Origin: Prescottella soli
GTDB lineage: Bacteria > Actinomycetota > Actinomycetes > Mycobacteriales > Mycobacteriaceae
DNA length: 64,000 nt
Assembly: GCF_040024445.1 (NCBI RefSeq)
Contig: NZ_CP157276.1
Span: 4,526,001 to 4,590,000 of the forward strand
Direction: 5' to 3'
Positions 8,461-17,190 of the stretch are shown piece by piece. The stretch's first letter is position 1; each line of letters begins with the position of its first letter. Both the position numbers and the translations under genes were made by a program. The notes under the pieces were generated by a model. The model had not been told where the DNA came from and made no database searches. It saw nothing but the letters and a program-made list of their open reading frames with translations.

Positions 8461-9867
8461 ATGACCCGGATCGTGATCATCGGTGGTGGACCCGCTGGAT
8501 ACGAAGCGGCCCTGGTCGCTGCCCAGCACGGGGCGTCGGTGTCACTGGTCGACTCGGACGGCGTCGGCGGTGCCTGTGTGCTGTTCGACTGCGTCCCGTC
8601 GAAGACTTTCATCGCGTCCACCGGTATCCGCACCGACATGCGCCGCGCCACCGATCTGGGCATCTCACTGGATCCGTCGAGTGCCACCATCTCGCTCCCG
8701 CAGATCAACTCTCGCGTCAAGAACCTTGCGCAGGCCCAGTCCTCCGACATCCGTGCCCGCCTGCAGAGCGTCGGCGTGCAGTTGCTGTCCGGAACCGCCG
8801 AGCTGATCGACTCCCAGCTCGGCATGGCGTCGCACCAGGTGCGTGCCACGTTGACGACGGGCGAGGAGAAGATCCTCGAGGCCGACGTCGTCCTCATCGC
8901 CACCGGCGCCAGCCCGCGGGTGCTCCCGGGGGCCGTACCGGACGGCGAGCGCATCCTGACGTGGCGCCACCTGTACGACCTCGAGGAACTGCCGTCGCAC
9001 CTCGTGGTGGTGGGCTCGGGTGTGACGGGCGCCGAATTCGTGTCCGCGTACACCGAGATGGGCGTCAAGGTGACGCTGGTGTCCAGTCGTGACCGGATGA
9101 TGCCGCACGAGGACGCCGACGCCGCTCTCGTGCTCGAGGACGTGCTCACCGAGCGTGGCGTGACGCTGGTCAAGCATGCGCGCGCCGACGCCGTCGAGCA
9201 CACCGAGGACGGCGGTGTCGTCGTCAAGCTGTCGGACGGGCGCACCGTGCACGGCAGCCACGCGCTCATGGCGGTCGGCTCCACGCCCAACACCGAGGGG
9301 CTCGGCCTCGAGAAGGTCGGTATCGAGCTCGACAAGGGCGGCTACCTCCGAGTCGACCGGGTGTCGCGGACCGCGGTCGCGGGCATCTACGCCGCCGGCG
9401 ACTGCACCGGCCTGCTGCCGCTGGCCTCGGTGGCCGCGATGCAGGGCCGGATCGCGATGTACCACGCGCTCGGCGAGGGCGTCAGCCCGATCAAGCTCAA
9501 GACGGTCGCGTCGGCGGTGTTCACGCGCCCGGAGATCGCCAACGTCGGTGTGAGCCAGGCCGCGATCGACAACGGCGAGGTGCCGGCCCGCACGGTCATG
9601 CTGCCGCTCAACACCAACCCGCGCGCCAAGATGTCGGGGCTGCGTCGCGGCTTCGTGAAGATCTTCTGCCGTCCCGCAACCGGTGTGGTCATCGGCGGTG
9701 TCGTGGTCGCGGCCACCGCGTCGGAGCTGATCCTGCCGATCGCGATCGCGGTGCAGAACAACCTCACCGTGAACGACCTGGCGCAGACCTTCTCGGTGTA
9801 CCCGTCGCTGTCGGGCTCGATCACCGAGGCGTCGCGTCAGCTGATGCGCCACGACGACCTCGACTGA
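8461..9867 (+). CDS. lpdA: NAD(P)H quinone reductase of the lipoamide dehydrogenase family (LpdA)
   Basis: Flavoprotein of 468 residues. The FAD-binding GGGPAG motif is at the N-terminus, the NAD(P)-binding GSGVTGAEFVSA in the middle, and the GIYAAGDCTG FAD motif after that. The redox-active motif is present as C-V-L-F-D-C followed by VPSK. The C-terminal segment that should carry the catalytic His-Glu pair of true lipoamide dehydrogenases reads VYPSLSGSITEA, so His and Glu are replaced by Tyr and Gly/Ser. The same loss is known in M. tuberculosis LpdA (Rv3303c), which reduces quinones rather than lipoamide. A quinone/disulfide reductase role linked to redox defence is therefore likely. The ATG at 8461 directly precedes the nucleotide-binding strand. 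Confidence 0.9.
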   Translation: MTRIVIIGGGPAGYEAALVAAQHGASVSLVDSDGVGGACVLFDCVPSKTFIASTGIRTDMRRATDLGISLDPSSATISLPQINSRVKNLAQAQSSDIRARLQSVGVQLLSGTAELIDSQLGMASHQVRATLTTGEEKILEADVVLIATGASPRVLPGAVPDGERILTWRHLYDLEELPSHLVVVGSGVTGAEFVSAYTEMGVKVTLVSSRDRMMPHEDADAALVLEDVLTERGVTLVKHARADAVEHTEDGGVVVKLSDGRTVHGSHALMAVGSTPNTEGLGLEKVGIELDKGGYLRVDRVSRTAVAGIYAAGDCTGLLPLASVAAMQGRIAMYHALGEGVSPIKLKTVASAVFTRPEIANVGVSQAAIDNGEVPARTVMLPLNTNPRAKMSGLRRGFVKIFCRPATGVVIGGVVVAATASELILPIAIAVQNNLTVNDLAQTFSVYPSLSGSITEASRQLMRHDDLD

Positions 9868-10053
9868 TCTCGACATATGGGACGGTTATTTCACATCGTG
9901 GTGGCGACTGTGGGATGATGCGATAAGTCGGTCGAGAACCATCGACCCACACCATCGCTCTCCGCCCCGAGGATCCGGGACGACCTGGGTGTTTCTGCCT
10001 TCGTCCTTCGCCGTCGTGCGCGACGGCAGTACCTCGACCACGGAGCCGCCTCC

Positions 10054-11286
10054 ATGTCACTTGATTCGTCGTCGCTCGATTCGTCCCTCCAGCTGTCGTC
10101 GCGGATGGCCGGCCTGCGTAGTTCGGCCATCCGCGACCTGCTCACCCTCACCGCCCGCCCCGAGGTCATCAGCCTGGCGGGAGGACTGCCGGCCACGGAA
10201 CTCGTTCCGCGTGAACGCATCACGCAGGCCGCGCAGCGGGCGCTCGCCGATCCGCGTTCGGTGCAGTACGGCGAGACGTCCGGATGGGCGCCGTTGCGGG
10301 AGGTCGTCGCCGCCCGCGAGAGCGAGAAGGTGGGGCGGCGGATCGACCCGGCCGAGGTCGTCGTCACCCACGGATCGCAGCAGGCGCTGAGCCTCCTCGC
10401 GCAGGTCCTGCTCGACCCGGGCGACACCGTCGTGGTGGAGGAACCCGGCTACACCGGCGCGCTGCAGGTGTTCCGGACCGCGCAGGCCACGCTGGTGCCC
10501 GTCGCTCTGGACGCGGACGGCATGGACACCGAGGCCCTCGAGCGGTCACTGCGAGAAGGGCTGCGGCCCAAGGTTGTCCACACGGTCAGCAACTTCCACA
10601 ACCCGCGCGGCGTCGTGCTCTCCGCGTCGCGTCGGGCGCACCTCGCGGCCCTCGCGGACCGGTACGGATTCTGGATCATCGAGGACGATCCGTACGGCGA
10701 ACTGTGGTTCGACGCCCCGGCCCCCGCGCCCGTTGCGGCGCACTCGGATCGGGTGTTGAGGTTGTCGAGCGGATCCAAGACGCTCGCCCCCGCGCTGCGC
10801 ATCGGCTGGCTGCACGGCGACCGCCGGGTGTGCGAGGCCGTCGAACTCCTCAAGCAGGGCGCCGACCTGTGCGGGTCCTCGCTCACGCAGCAGATCGCGA
10901 CCGAACTGCTCGACGACAGCCCGTGGCTGGCCGCGCACCTGACCACCGTCCGCGGTGCCTACGCGGCGCGGGCCGGCGCGCTGGTCGACGCGCTCGAAAC
11001 CGCCTTCGGGGACCGTATCTCGCATGCCAACGTCCACGGCGGCATGTTCTGCTGGATCGAGTTCACCGACGGCATCGACGCGACCGCCCTGCTCGAGACC
11101 GCCGTCCGGCACGACGTCGCGTACGTGCCGGGCGGCGCGTTCGGGGTCGCCAGCACCCACCCGCATGCGGCGCGGCTGTGCTTCGCGACGTACGACGGGG
11201 CGGTGCTGGCCGAGGGGGTCGACCGTCTGCGGGCCGCCTACGACGTCTTCACCCGTCGTGCCGGATCGGGTGCGGCACGCCCCTAG
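10054..11286 (+). CDS. PLP-dependent aminotransferase, LysN/2-aminoadipate transaminase-like
   Basis: Fold-type I aminotransferase of 410 residues. The segments SLAGGLPATELVP, QYGETSGWAPLRE, THGSQQALSLLAQV, FHNPRGVVLS, the EDDPYGELWF aspartate region and the PLP lysine in LSSGSKTLAPALRIGW are all present. Overall this resembles the 2-aminoadipate transaminase (LysN)/aromatic aminotransferase subgroup that is related to the catalytic half of MocR regulators. No N-terminal DNA-binding domain is attached. Its stop codon lies inside a long palindrome shared with the convergent glpK. It is a candidate for the transamination step missing from the lysine block at 47.7-51.9 kb (inference). Confidence 0.8.
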   Translation: MSLDSSSLDSSLQLSSRMAGLRSSAIRDLLTLTARPEVISLAGGLPATELVPRERITQAAQRALADPRSVQYGETSGWAPLREVVAARESEKVGRRIDPAEVVVTHGSQQALSLLAQVLLDPGDTVVVEEPGYTGALQVFRTAQATLVPVALDADGMDTEALERSLREGLRPKVVHTVSNFHNPRGVVLSASRRAHLAALADRYGFWIIEDDPYGELWFDAPAPAPVAAHSDRVLRLSSGSKTLAPALRIGWLHGDRRVCEAVELLKQGADLCGSSLTQQIATELLDDSPWLAAHLTTVRGAYAARAGALVDALETAFGDRISHANVHGGMFCWIEFTDGIDATALLETAVRHDVAYVPGGAFGVASTHPHAARLCFATYDGAVLAEGVDRLRAAYDVFTRRAGSGAARP

Positions 11287-11307
11287 GCGCCGGCGCCTAG
11301 GGGCGTG
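11276..11307. terminator. 32-nt perfect palindrome between convergent genes
   Basis: The sequence reads the same on both strands over 32 bases, centred at 11291/11292 (arms of 16). It includes the TAG stop of the aminotransferase at 11284-11286 and lies seven bases from the glpK stop. In either direction the transcript would form a GC-rich hairpin, although with no central spacer the tip must open a few pairs. No long U-tract follows, as is common in actinobacteria. A bidirectional terminator is the simplest reading; a protein-binding site or recombination site is an alternative. Confidence 0.65.
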
Positions 11308-11313
11308 GAGGGA

Positions 11314-12822
11314 CTACGTCGAGGTGCCGTCCTCGTCGATCCAGCCGTAGGTCCGCTCGACGGCGCGGTTCCAGCCCGCGTAGAGGCGCTCGCGCTCGGA
11401 CTCGTCCATCTTCGGCTCCCAGGTCTTGTCCTCGGCCCAGTTGTCGCGAATATCGTTCTCGCTCTTCCAGAAACCGACGGCCAGGCCCGCCGCGTACGCG
11501 GCGCCGAGCGCGGTGGTCTCGTTCACCACCGGGCGCGTGACGGGGACGTCGAGGATGTCCGACTGGAACTGCATCAGCGTCTCGTTGACGACCATGCCGC
11601 CGTCCACCTTGAGGGAACTCAGTTCGACGCCGGAATCGGCGCGCATCGCCTCGATGACCTCGCGGGTCTGGTAGGCGGTGGCCTCGAGGGCGGCCCGGGC
11701 GAGATGGCCCTTGTTCACGAATCGGGTGAGGCCGGCGATCACGCCGCGGGCGTCGGGCCGCCACCGCGGCGCGAACAGCCCTGAGAACGCCGGAACGAAG
11801 TATGCGCCGCCGTTGTCGTCGACCGTCTTCGCGAGCGGTTCGATGTCCTTGGCCGACTGGATGATTCCGAGGTTGTCGCGCAGCCACTGCACGAGGGACC
11901 CGGTGACCGCGACGGAACCCTCGAGGGCGTACACGGCGGGCTTGTCGCCGAGCTTGTAACAGACCGTGGTGAGCAGTCCGTGTTCGCTGTGGACCGGCGT
12001 CGTTCCGGTGTTGAGCAACAAGAAGTTTCCGGTGCCGTAGGTGTTCTTGGCCTCGCCCTCCGACAGGCACGCCTGCCCGAACGTCGCGGCCTGCTGGTCG
12101 CCGAGGATGCCGGCGATGGGAACGCCGGCGGAGATCCCGGGCAGGGCCAGTTCGCCGTAGACCTCGGAGGAGCTGCGGATCTCCGGCAGCATCGACACCG
12201 GGACACCGATCGCGGCGCAGATGTCGTGATCCCACTCGAGCGTCTCGATGTTCATCAGCAGCGTGCGCGACGCGTTGGTGACGTCGGTGATGTGCTGGCC
12301 GCCGGTGAGATTCCAGATGATCCACGAGTCGATGGTCCCGAAGCAGAGTTCGCCCGCCTCCGCCCGCTCCCGGGCGCCGTCGACGTTGTCGAGGATCCAC
12401 CGGACCTTGGGGCCCGAGAAGTACGTCGACAGCGGCAGACCGGTGACGGCCCGGAATCGTTCGGGTCCCTCGGCGCCGCCGATCTCGGTGCAGAGGCGGT
12501 CGGTGCGGGTGTCCTGCCACACGATCGCGTTGTAGACGGGCTTGCCGGTTTCGCGGTCCCACACGACGGTCGTCTCGCGCTGATTCGTGATGCCGATCGC
12601 GGCGATGTCCTGCGCCGTGAGGTCCGTCTTCGCGAGGACGCTGCCGACCATCTCGCGGGTGTTGCTCCACAACTGTTCGGGATCGTGCTCCACCCAGCCC
12701 GGCTTCGGGAAGATCTGGTCGTGTTCCTTCTGTGCAACGCCGACGACCCGACCGTGGTGGTCGAAGATCATGCATCGGCTCGAGGTGGTTCCCTGGTCGA
12801 TGGCGGCGATGTACTTGGTCAC
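11314..12822 (-). CDS. glpK: Glycerol kinase
   Basis: ATP-dependent phosphorylation of glycerol to glycerol-3-phosphate. The 502-residue product begins [16 protein letters not shown], the ATP-binding loop of FGGY kinases, and has [26 protein letters not shown], the FGGY-type segments [13 protein letters not shown] and TYGTGNF, and the C-terminal [14 protein letters not shown]. Length and motifs are complete. It is divergent from glpD across an 81-nt promoter region, so glycerol uptake products are phosphorylated and oxidised from a shared control region. No glpF permease is next to it. Confidence 0.97.
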   Translation of the reverse strand: MTKYIAAIDQGTTSSRCMIFDHHGRVVGVAQKEHDQIFPKPGWVEHDPEQLWSNTREMVGSVLAKTDLTAQDIAAIGITNQRETTVVWDRETGKPVYNAIVWQDTRTDRLCTEIGGAEGPERFRAVTGLPLSTYFSGPKVRWILDNVDGARERAEAGELCFGTIDSWIIWNLTGGQHITDVTNASRTLLMNIETLEWDHDICAAIGVPVSMLPEIRSSSEVYGELALPGISAGVPIAGILGDQQAATFGQACLSEGEAKNTYGTGNFLLLNTGTTPVHSEHGLLTTVCYKLGDKPAVYALEGSVAVTGSLVQWLRDNLGIIQSAKDIEPLAKTVDDNGGAYFVPAFSGLFAPRWRPDARGVIAGLTRFVNKGHLARAALEATAYQTREVIEAMRADSGVELSSLKVDGGMVVNETLMQFQSDILDVPVTRPVVNETTALGAAYAAGLAVGFWKSENDIRDNWAEDKTWEPKMDESERERLYAGWNRAVERTYGWIDEDGTST

Positions 12823-12903
12823 GGTCGTCCTTGTCTCTCGGGCAGTATGCGGACGAAGCTACTAGCCTGAGAGCAGATTCGCCGACAACCACGGGAGACC
12901 GAG

Positions 12904-14637
12904 TTGGACAAGCAGCCTGGTGTGCAGTACCTGGGCCCGCGACAGCGGGAGCAGGCTTGGGAGCAGTTGGGATCCGAGCAATTCGACGTAGTGGTGGTGG
13001 GTGGTGGCGTCGTCGGGGCGGGCGCCGCGCTCGATGCCGCGACCCGCGGGCTGAAGGTGGCGCTCGTCGAGGCCCGTGATTTCGCGTCCGGCACGTCGTC
13101 GCGGTCGTCGAAGATGTTCCACGGCGGCCTGCGCTATCTCGAACAGCTCGAGTTCGGTCTGGTCGCGGAGGCACTGCACGAGCGCGAGCTGTCGATGTCC
13201 ACGCTCGCGCCGCACCTCGTCAAACCGTTGAAGTTCCTCTTCCCGCTGACTCACCGGGTGTGGGAGCGCCCGTACATGGCCGCGGGATTCCTCCTGTACG
13301 ACCGGATGGGCGGCGCGAAGTCCGTTCCGGCACAGAAGCATCTGACCCGCGCGGGCGCGCTGCGGATGGCGCCCGGGCTCAAGCGCAATGCGTTGATCGG
13401 TGGAATCCGCTACTTCGACACCGTCGTCGACGACGCCCGCCACACGATGACCGTCGCGCGCACCGCGGCCCACTACGGCGCGGTCGTGCGCACGTCCACG
13501 CAGGTGGTGGGCTTCCTCCGGGAGGCCGACCGGGTGTCGGGTGTGCGCGTGCGGGATTCGGAGACCGGGGCGACGACGGAGGTCAAGGGTCACGTCGTCA
13601 TCAATTCCACCGGTGTGTGGACCGACGAGATCCAGTCGCTGTCCCGCCAGCGCGGACGCTTCCGGGTACGGGCGTCCAAGGGTGTGCACATCGTGGTTCC
13701 GCGCGACCGGATCGTGAGCGACTCCGCGATCATCCTGCGCACCGAGAAGTCGGTGCTGTTCGTGATTCCCTGGGGTGGCCACTGGATCATCGGCACCACC
13801 GACACCGACTGGAACCTGGACCTCGCGCACCCGGCCGCGACCAAAGCCGACATCGACTACATCCTCGGTCACGTCAACAACGTGCTGGTCACTCCGCTCA
13901 CCCACGACGACATCGACGGCGTGTACGCGGGTCTGCGTCCGCTGCTGGCGGGGGAGAGCGACGAGACGTCGAAGCTCTCGCGGGAGCATGCCGTCGCACG
14001 CGTCGCGCCGGGGCTCGTCGCGATCGCCGGCGGCAAGTACACCACCTACCGGGTGATGGGGCAGGACGCCGTCGACCTGGCGTCGGAGGACATTCCGGCC
14101 CGCGTCGCGCCGTCGATCACCGAGAAGGTGCCGCTGGCCGGCGCCGACGGGTACTTCGCGCTCGTCAACCAGGCGGTGCACCTGGGCCAGCTGCACGGGC
14201 TGCATCCCTATCGGATCAAGCACCTGCTCGACCGGTACGGCTCGCTGATCGACGAGGTGCTCGAACTCGCGGACGGGTCGCCGGAACTGCTCGACCCGAT
14301 CACCGACGCGCCCGACTACCTCCAGGTGGAGGCCGTGTACGCGGCCGCGGCGGAGGGCGCGCTGCATCTCGAGGACATCCTCGCTCGGCGCACCCGCATC
14401 TCGATCGAGTACCCGCACCGCGGCGTCGACTGCGCCGAGCAGGTGGCCAAGCTCGTCGCGCCGATCCTCGGCTGGGATGCGGCCATGATCGACCGCGAGG
14501 TGGAGACGTATCGGGCGCGCGTCGAGGCCGAGATCATGTCGCAGGCGCAACCCGACGACGCGTCCGCCGATGCCCTGCGGGCCGCGGCACCGGAGGCGCG
14601 GGCGGAGATCCTGGAGCCGGTGCAGACACCCAGCTAG
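12904..14637 (+). CDS. glpD: Glycerol-3-phosphate dehydrogenase
   Basis: FAD-dependent oxidation of glycerol-3-phosphate to dihydroxyacetone phosphate, feeding electrons to membrane quinones. 577 residues from a TTG start at 12904. The Rossmann GGGVVGAGAALDAATRG motif, the family segment SGTSSRSSKMFHGGLRYLEQ, the FSR-like substrate region PWGGHWIIGTTDTDW, and GGKYTTYRVMGQDAVD are all visible. The C-terminal DAO_C domain spans roughly 390-520. It corresponds to Rv3302c (glpD2) and pairs with glpK divergently. Confidence 0.95.
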   Translation: MDKQPGVQYLGPRQREQAWEQLGSEQFDVVVVGGGVVGAGAALDAATRGLKVALVEARDFASGTSSRSSKMFHGGLRYLEQLEFGLVAEALHERELSMSTLAPHLVKPLKFLFPLTHRVWERPYMAAGFLLYDRMGGAKSVPAQKHLTRAGALRMAPGLKRNALIGGIRYFDTVVDDARHTMTVARTAAHYGAVVRTSTQVVGFLREADRVSGVRVRDSETGATTEVKGHVVINSTGVWTDEIQSLSRQRGRFRVRASKGVHIVVPRDRIVSDSAIILRTEKSVLFVIPWGGHWIIGTTDTDWNLDLAHPAATKADIDYILGHVNNVLVTPLTHDDIDGVYAGLRPLLAGESDETSKLSREHAVARVAPGLVAIAGGKYTTYRVMGQDAVDLASEDIPARVAPSITEKVPLAGADGYFALVNQAVHLGQLHGLHPYRIKHLLDRYGSLIDEVLELADGSPELLDPITDAPDYLQVEAVYAAAAEGALHLEDILARRTRISIEYPHRGVDCAEQVAKLVAPILGWDAAMIDREVETYRARVEAEIMSQAQPDDASADALRAAAPEARAEILEPVQTPS

Positions 14638-14743
14638 GCGGTCGAGCAGCGGCATCCCGGGCAGCCGTGACGGCTCGATGTGCGTCCGATGCCGTCGCGG
14701 GTGGCCGTTGACTTCACCGCCGGCGCGGCGAAGTGTTGTCGAT

Positions 14744-15589
14744 ATGAAGAGCCTGGATGGCAAGGTTGCGCTGGTGACCGGAGCATCGGGCGGAATCGGT
14801 GCCCGAATTGCGAAGGCGCTGGCGGCAGAAGGTGTTGACGTCGTGGTGTCCGGGCGCAAGGCGGACGTCTTGGATCGGCTTGCCGGCGACCTCCGCGGGA
14901 GGGGTGTGCGCGCCGTCGCGCTGTCCGCCGATCTCGGCGACCTCGAGCAGATCGAACCCCTTGTGGACCGCGCCGAGGCCGCACTCGGTCCGATCGATCT
15001 GCTCGTCAACAACGCAGGCATCGAGAACACGGGGTCGTTCACCCGGCTCACCCGGGACCAGTTGACCGCGATGGTCGACATCAACCTCACCGCGCCGATG
15101 CTGCTCACCCACGCGGCGCTGCCCGGAATGCTCCGCCGGGGGTGGGGGCACGTCGTGTTCATCAGTTCCGTTGCGGGAAAACAAGGCGTCGCGTACAACG
15201 TTCCGTACAGCACGACCAAAGCCGGCCTAGTGCTCTTGGCCCAGTCGCTGCGCGCGGAGTACGCGAGTTCCCCCGTCGGCTTCTCGGTCGTCTGTCCCGG
15301 GTTCGTGGCCGGCGACGGGATGTATCAGCGGATGGTCGACTCCGGGTTGAAGGCTTCCCGGCTACTCGGCACGACGACGACCGATCGTGTGGCCGCCAAG
15401 GTGATCGGCGTGATCAGGAAGGACAAACCCGAGGTTCTCGTGAACAGCGTGCCGCTGCGCGGGATCCTGGCGTTGGGTCAACTCGCTCCGCGGCTCGTCG
15501 AACGCGTCGCTCCGATGTTCGGCGCCGACACACTCTTTCGGCAGGCCGCCGCTGACCGCGGCACGCTGGAAACCGCGGTGGACGGCTGA
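14744..15589 (+). CDS. Short-chain dehydrogenase/reductase
   Basis: Classical SDR of 281 residues. The TGASGGIG cofactor motif, NNAG after the fourth strand, the catalytic Ser in FISSVAGKQG, and the YSTTK catalytic Tyr-Lys pair are all present. The C-terminus is longer than average, with a hydrophobic, Arg-containing stretch (VPLRGILALGQLAPRLVERV) that resembles lipid-active SDRs. The ATG at 14744 gives the standard N-terminus. It follows glpD by 106 nt on the same strand and converges on a small membrane protein. Substrate unknown; a lipid or ketoacyl substrate is possible. Confidence 0.85.
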   Translation: MKSLDGKVALVTGASGGIGARIAKALAAEGVDVVVSGRKADVLDRLAGDLRGRGVRAVALSADLGDLEQIEPLVDRAEAALGPIDLLVNNAGIENTGSFTRLTRDQLTAMVDINLTAPMLLTHAALPGMLRRGWGHVVFISSVAGKQGVAYNVPYSTTKAGLVLLAQSLRAEYASSPVGFSVVCPGFVAGDGMYQRMVDSGLKASRLLGTTTTDRVAAKVIGVIRKDKPEVLVNSVPLRGILALGQLAPRLVERVAPMFGADTLFRQAAADRGTLETAVDG

Positions 15590-15605
15590 CACTCGACGCC
15601 CGTCG

Positions 15606-16145
15606 TCAGTGCGTGAGCACGATCTTGACGACGACGACCGCGGTGGCTGCGACGGCCAGCAGCCCCGCGGCGATCAGGGTGTCGCGCGAGGGCCGTTCGC
15701 CGCGGAGACGGGCGATGACGAAGACCATCGACGCGATGCGGATGAGGATCGTGACCTCGGCGATCACCTGGGCGGTGAACGGCTCGAGCCAACCGAAGAC
15801 GGCGGTCGCGAGGAGCACGATGGGAAGGACCGCCGAGCTGAGGACCGGGACCGAATCGCGCAGTTCGGCCAGGCGTTCGGCGGTGGTCAGCTGACGGCCG
15901 GAGCGCACCGATCTGCCGACGCCTTCCGCGAAGGCGTGGGCGATGAACGTCGACACCGCGGTTCCGGCCACGACGGCGATGGTGCGGGAGTCGCTGCGGG
16001 AGACGGTCTCCGGGATCAGTGCGGCGAGGATCAGGATGTTGCCGTACACGTATGCGCTGATCCGGCTCGCGGCATTCTCCCGATCGAGCGGAACCGATCG
16101 ACTCAACAGGGGTCGGTGCAGCAGCGAGCGTAGATCCGGTTCCAT
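15606..16145 (-). CDS. Small integral membrane protein, unknown function
   Basis: A 179-residue protein with about four hydrophobic segments: around 37-50, 58-75, 98-130 (possibly two), and a last helix at 157-178. Charged loops lie between, including ERLAELRDSV. No recognised motif. The N-terminus is basic and cytoplasmic-looking. It lies directly downstream of the MpaB-type oxygenase on the same strand with a 20-nt gap, so it may be cotranscribed with it under the TetR-controlled promoter. It is convergent with the SDR gene. Confidence 0.6.
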   Translation of the reverse strand: MEPDLRSLLHRPLLSRSVPLDRENAASRISAYVYGNILILAALIPETVSRSDSRTIAVVAGTAVSTFIAHAFAEGVGRSVRSGRQLTTAERLAELRDSVPVLSSAVLPIVLLATAVFGWLEPFTAQVIAEVTILIRIASMVFVIARLRGERPSRDTLIAAGLLAVAATAVVVVKIVLTH

Positions 16146-16165
16146 GTGTAAAAGCGTCGCATACC

Positions 16166-17104
16166 TCAGTTCAGAGGCGGAACGTAGTGGCTCGGGTCAC
16201 CGCGATGAGCGAGTGGCGGCAGATTTCGCGCCGGCGTGTGCACCAACGGTGCGTCGACGGGCACGCGGCCGCTGACCCGATCGAGCCCGCCGCGGGCACG
16301 AGGATGCTTGCGACGCCGTTCGGGGACGAGCGTGAAGGCCGCGTTCACCAACCGGCCCACCCGGCGATGCGCCCACGCGTCGACCGGACCCCACCGGTAG
16401 CCCAGCAGATCGCGCACGGGCGGGTCGTACAGGCCGACCGTCAGCCACACGAATCCCTTGGACACCGGGATGCGCACGATGCGCCAGAGCGGTTCGGGCA
16501 GCCACATCAGGAACGGGGGCCGGCCGATGCCGGACAGGTCGAGCACGTCACGGGTGGCCTTGTTGTCCTCCAGGACGTTGCGGCACATGTGATCCCAGTA
16601 TCGCTGGAAGTCCTCCCAGGTCTGCGGCACCGGGCGCATGCTCATCCCGTACAGCCGGTACCACTGGATGTGCTCGGTGAACAGTTGCCGCTTCTGCTCC
16701 TCGGTGACGCCGCCCACGAAGTGCTCGGCGGTGAGGATCGTGCCCATGAAGAACGTGGCGTGCGCCCAGTAGAAGGTCTCCGGGTCGAGCGCGTGGTAGC
16801 GACGTCCCTTCGCGTCGACGCCCTTGATGGTGCGGTGGTAGTCGCGGACCTCCTCGGCCGTCTGCCGGGCCCGCTCGCCATCGAAGACGACACCGCCGAT
16901 CGGGTAGAGCGAGCGGAAGAGGCGCTCCCACCGCTCCTCGAAGAACCGGGAATGCTGCTCGACGCCCGCGCCCAGGCCCGGGTGCATGTTCTGCATCGAC
17001 CCGGCCCACAGCCCCTGCAGCATGCCGCGCCAGTCGCCGAAGTAGCGCCAGGTGAGCGAGTCCGGACCGAGGGGTATCGGTGCCGGGGTATCGGTATGTG
17101 CCAC
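16166..17104 (-). CDS. MpaB/DUF2236-type oxygenase family protein
   Basis: A 312-residue protein of the ER-bound oxygenase MpaB/latex-clearing-related (DUF2236) family. The N-terminal pattern TWRYFGDWRGMLQGLWAGSMQNMHPGLGAGV and the AHATFFMGTILTAEHF region with conserved His residues are typical; family members bind haem or metal and oxidise lipophilic substrates. The gene is divergent from a TetR regulator, and a 7-bp inverted repeat with 10-bp spacer lies in the shared promoter at 17127-17150. The natural substrate in actinobacteria is not established. The C-terminus is Arg- and Pro-rich. Confidence 0.8.
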   Translation of the reverse strand: MAHTDTPAPIPLGPDSLTWRYFGDWRGMLQGLWAGSMQNMHPGLGAGVEQHSRFFEERWERLFRSLYPIGGVVFDGERARQTAEEVRDYHRTIKGVDAKGRRYHALDPETFYWAHATFFMGTILTAEHFVGGVTEEQKRQLFTEHIQWYRLYGMSMRPVPQTWEDFQRYWDHMCRNVLEDNKATRDVLDLSGIGRPPFLMWLPEPLWRIVRIPVSKGFVWLTVGLYDPPVRDLLGYRWGPVDAWAHRRVGRLVNAAFTLVPERRRKHPRARGGLDRVSGRVPVDAPLVHTPARNLPPLAHRGDPSHYVPPLN

Positions 17105-17126
17105 GAGCGGCCGCCTTCCGCGAAGG

Positions 17127-17150
17127 ATCTGACTACACCCGTTGTCAGAT
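17127..17150. promoter_or_regulatory. Inverted repeat, likely TetR operator
   Basis: ATCTGAC and GTCAGAT form perfect 7-bp arms separated by 10 bases, in the 86-nt gap between the divergent MpaB-like and TetR genes. The size (24 nt) and position are those of a TetR-family operator that would control both genes. The protein-binding role is inferred. Confidence 0.6.
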
Positions 17151-17190
17151 TAGGATCGTCTGCACAACGCGGTCAAGGTCTGGAGGGCGG

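Noticed and set aside
12862-15219. A 785-codon minus-strand frame opposite glpD and the SDR
   Set aside because: Both glpD and the SDR have complete motifs on the plus strand; the antisense frame shows none.
15590-15605. Terminator between the SDR and the small membrane protein
   Set aside because: Only a few short pairings are present in this gap, too weak to call.
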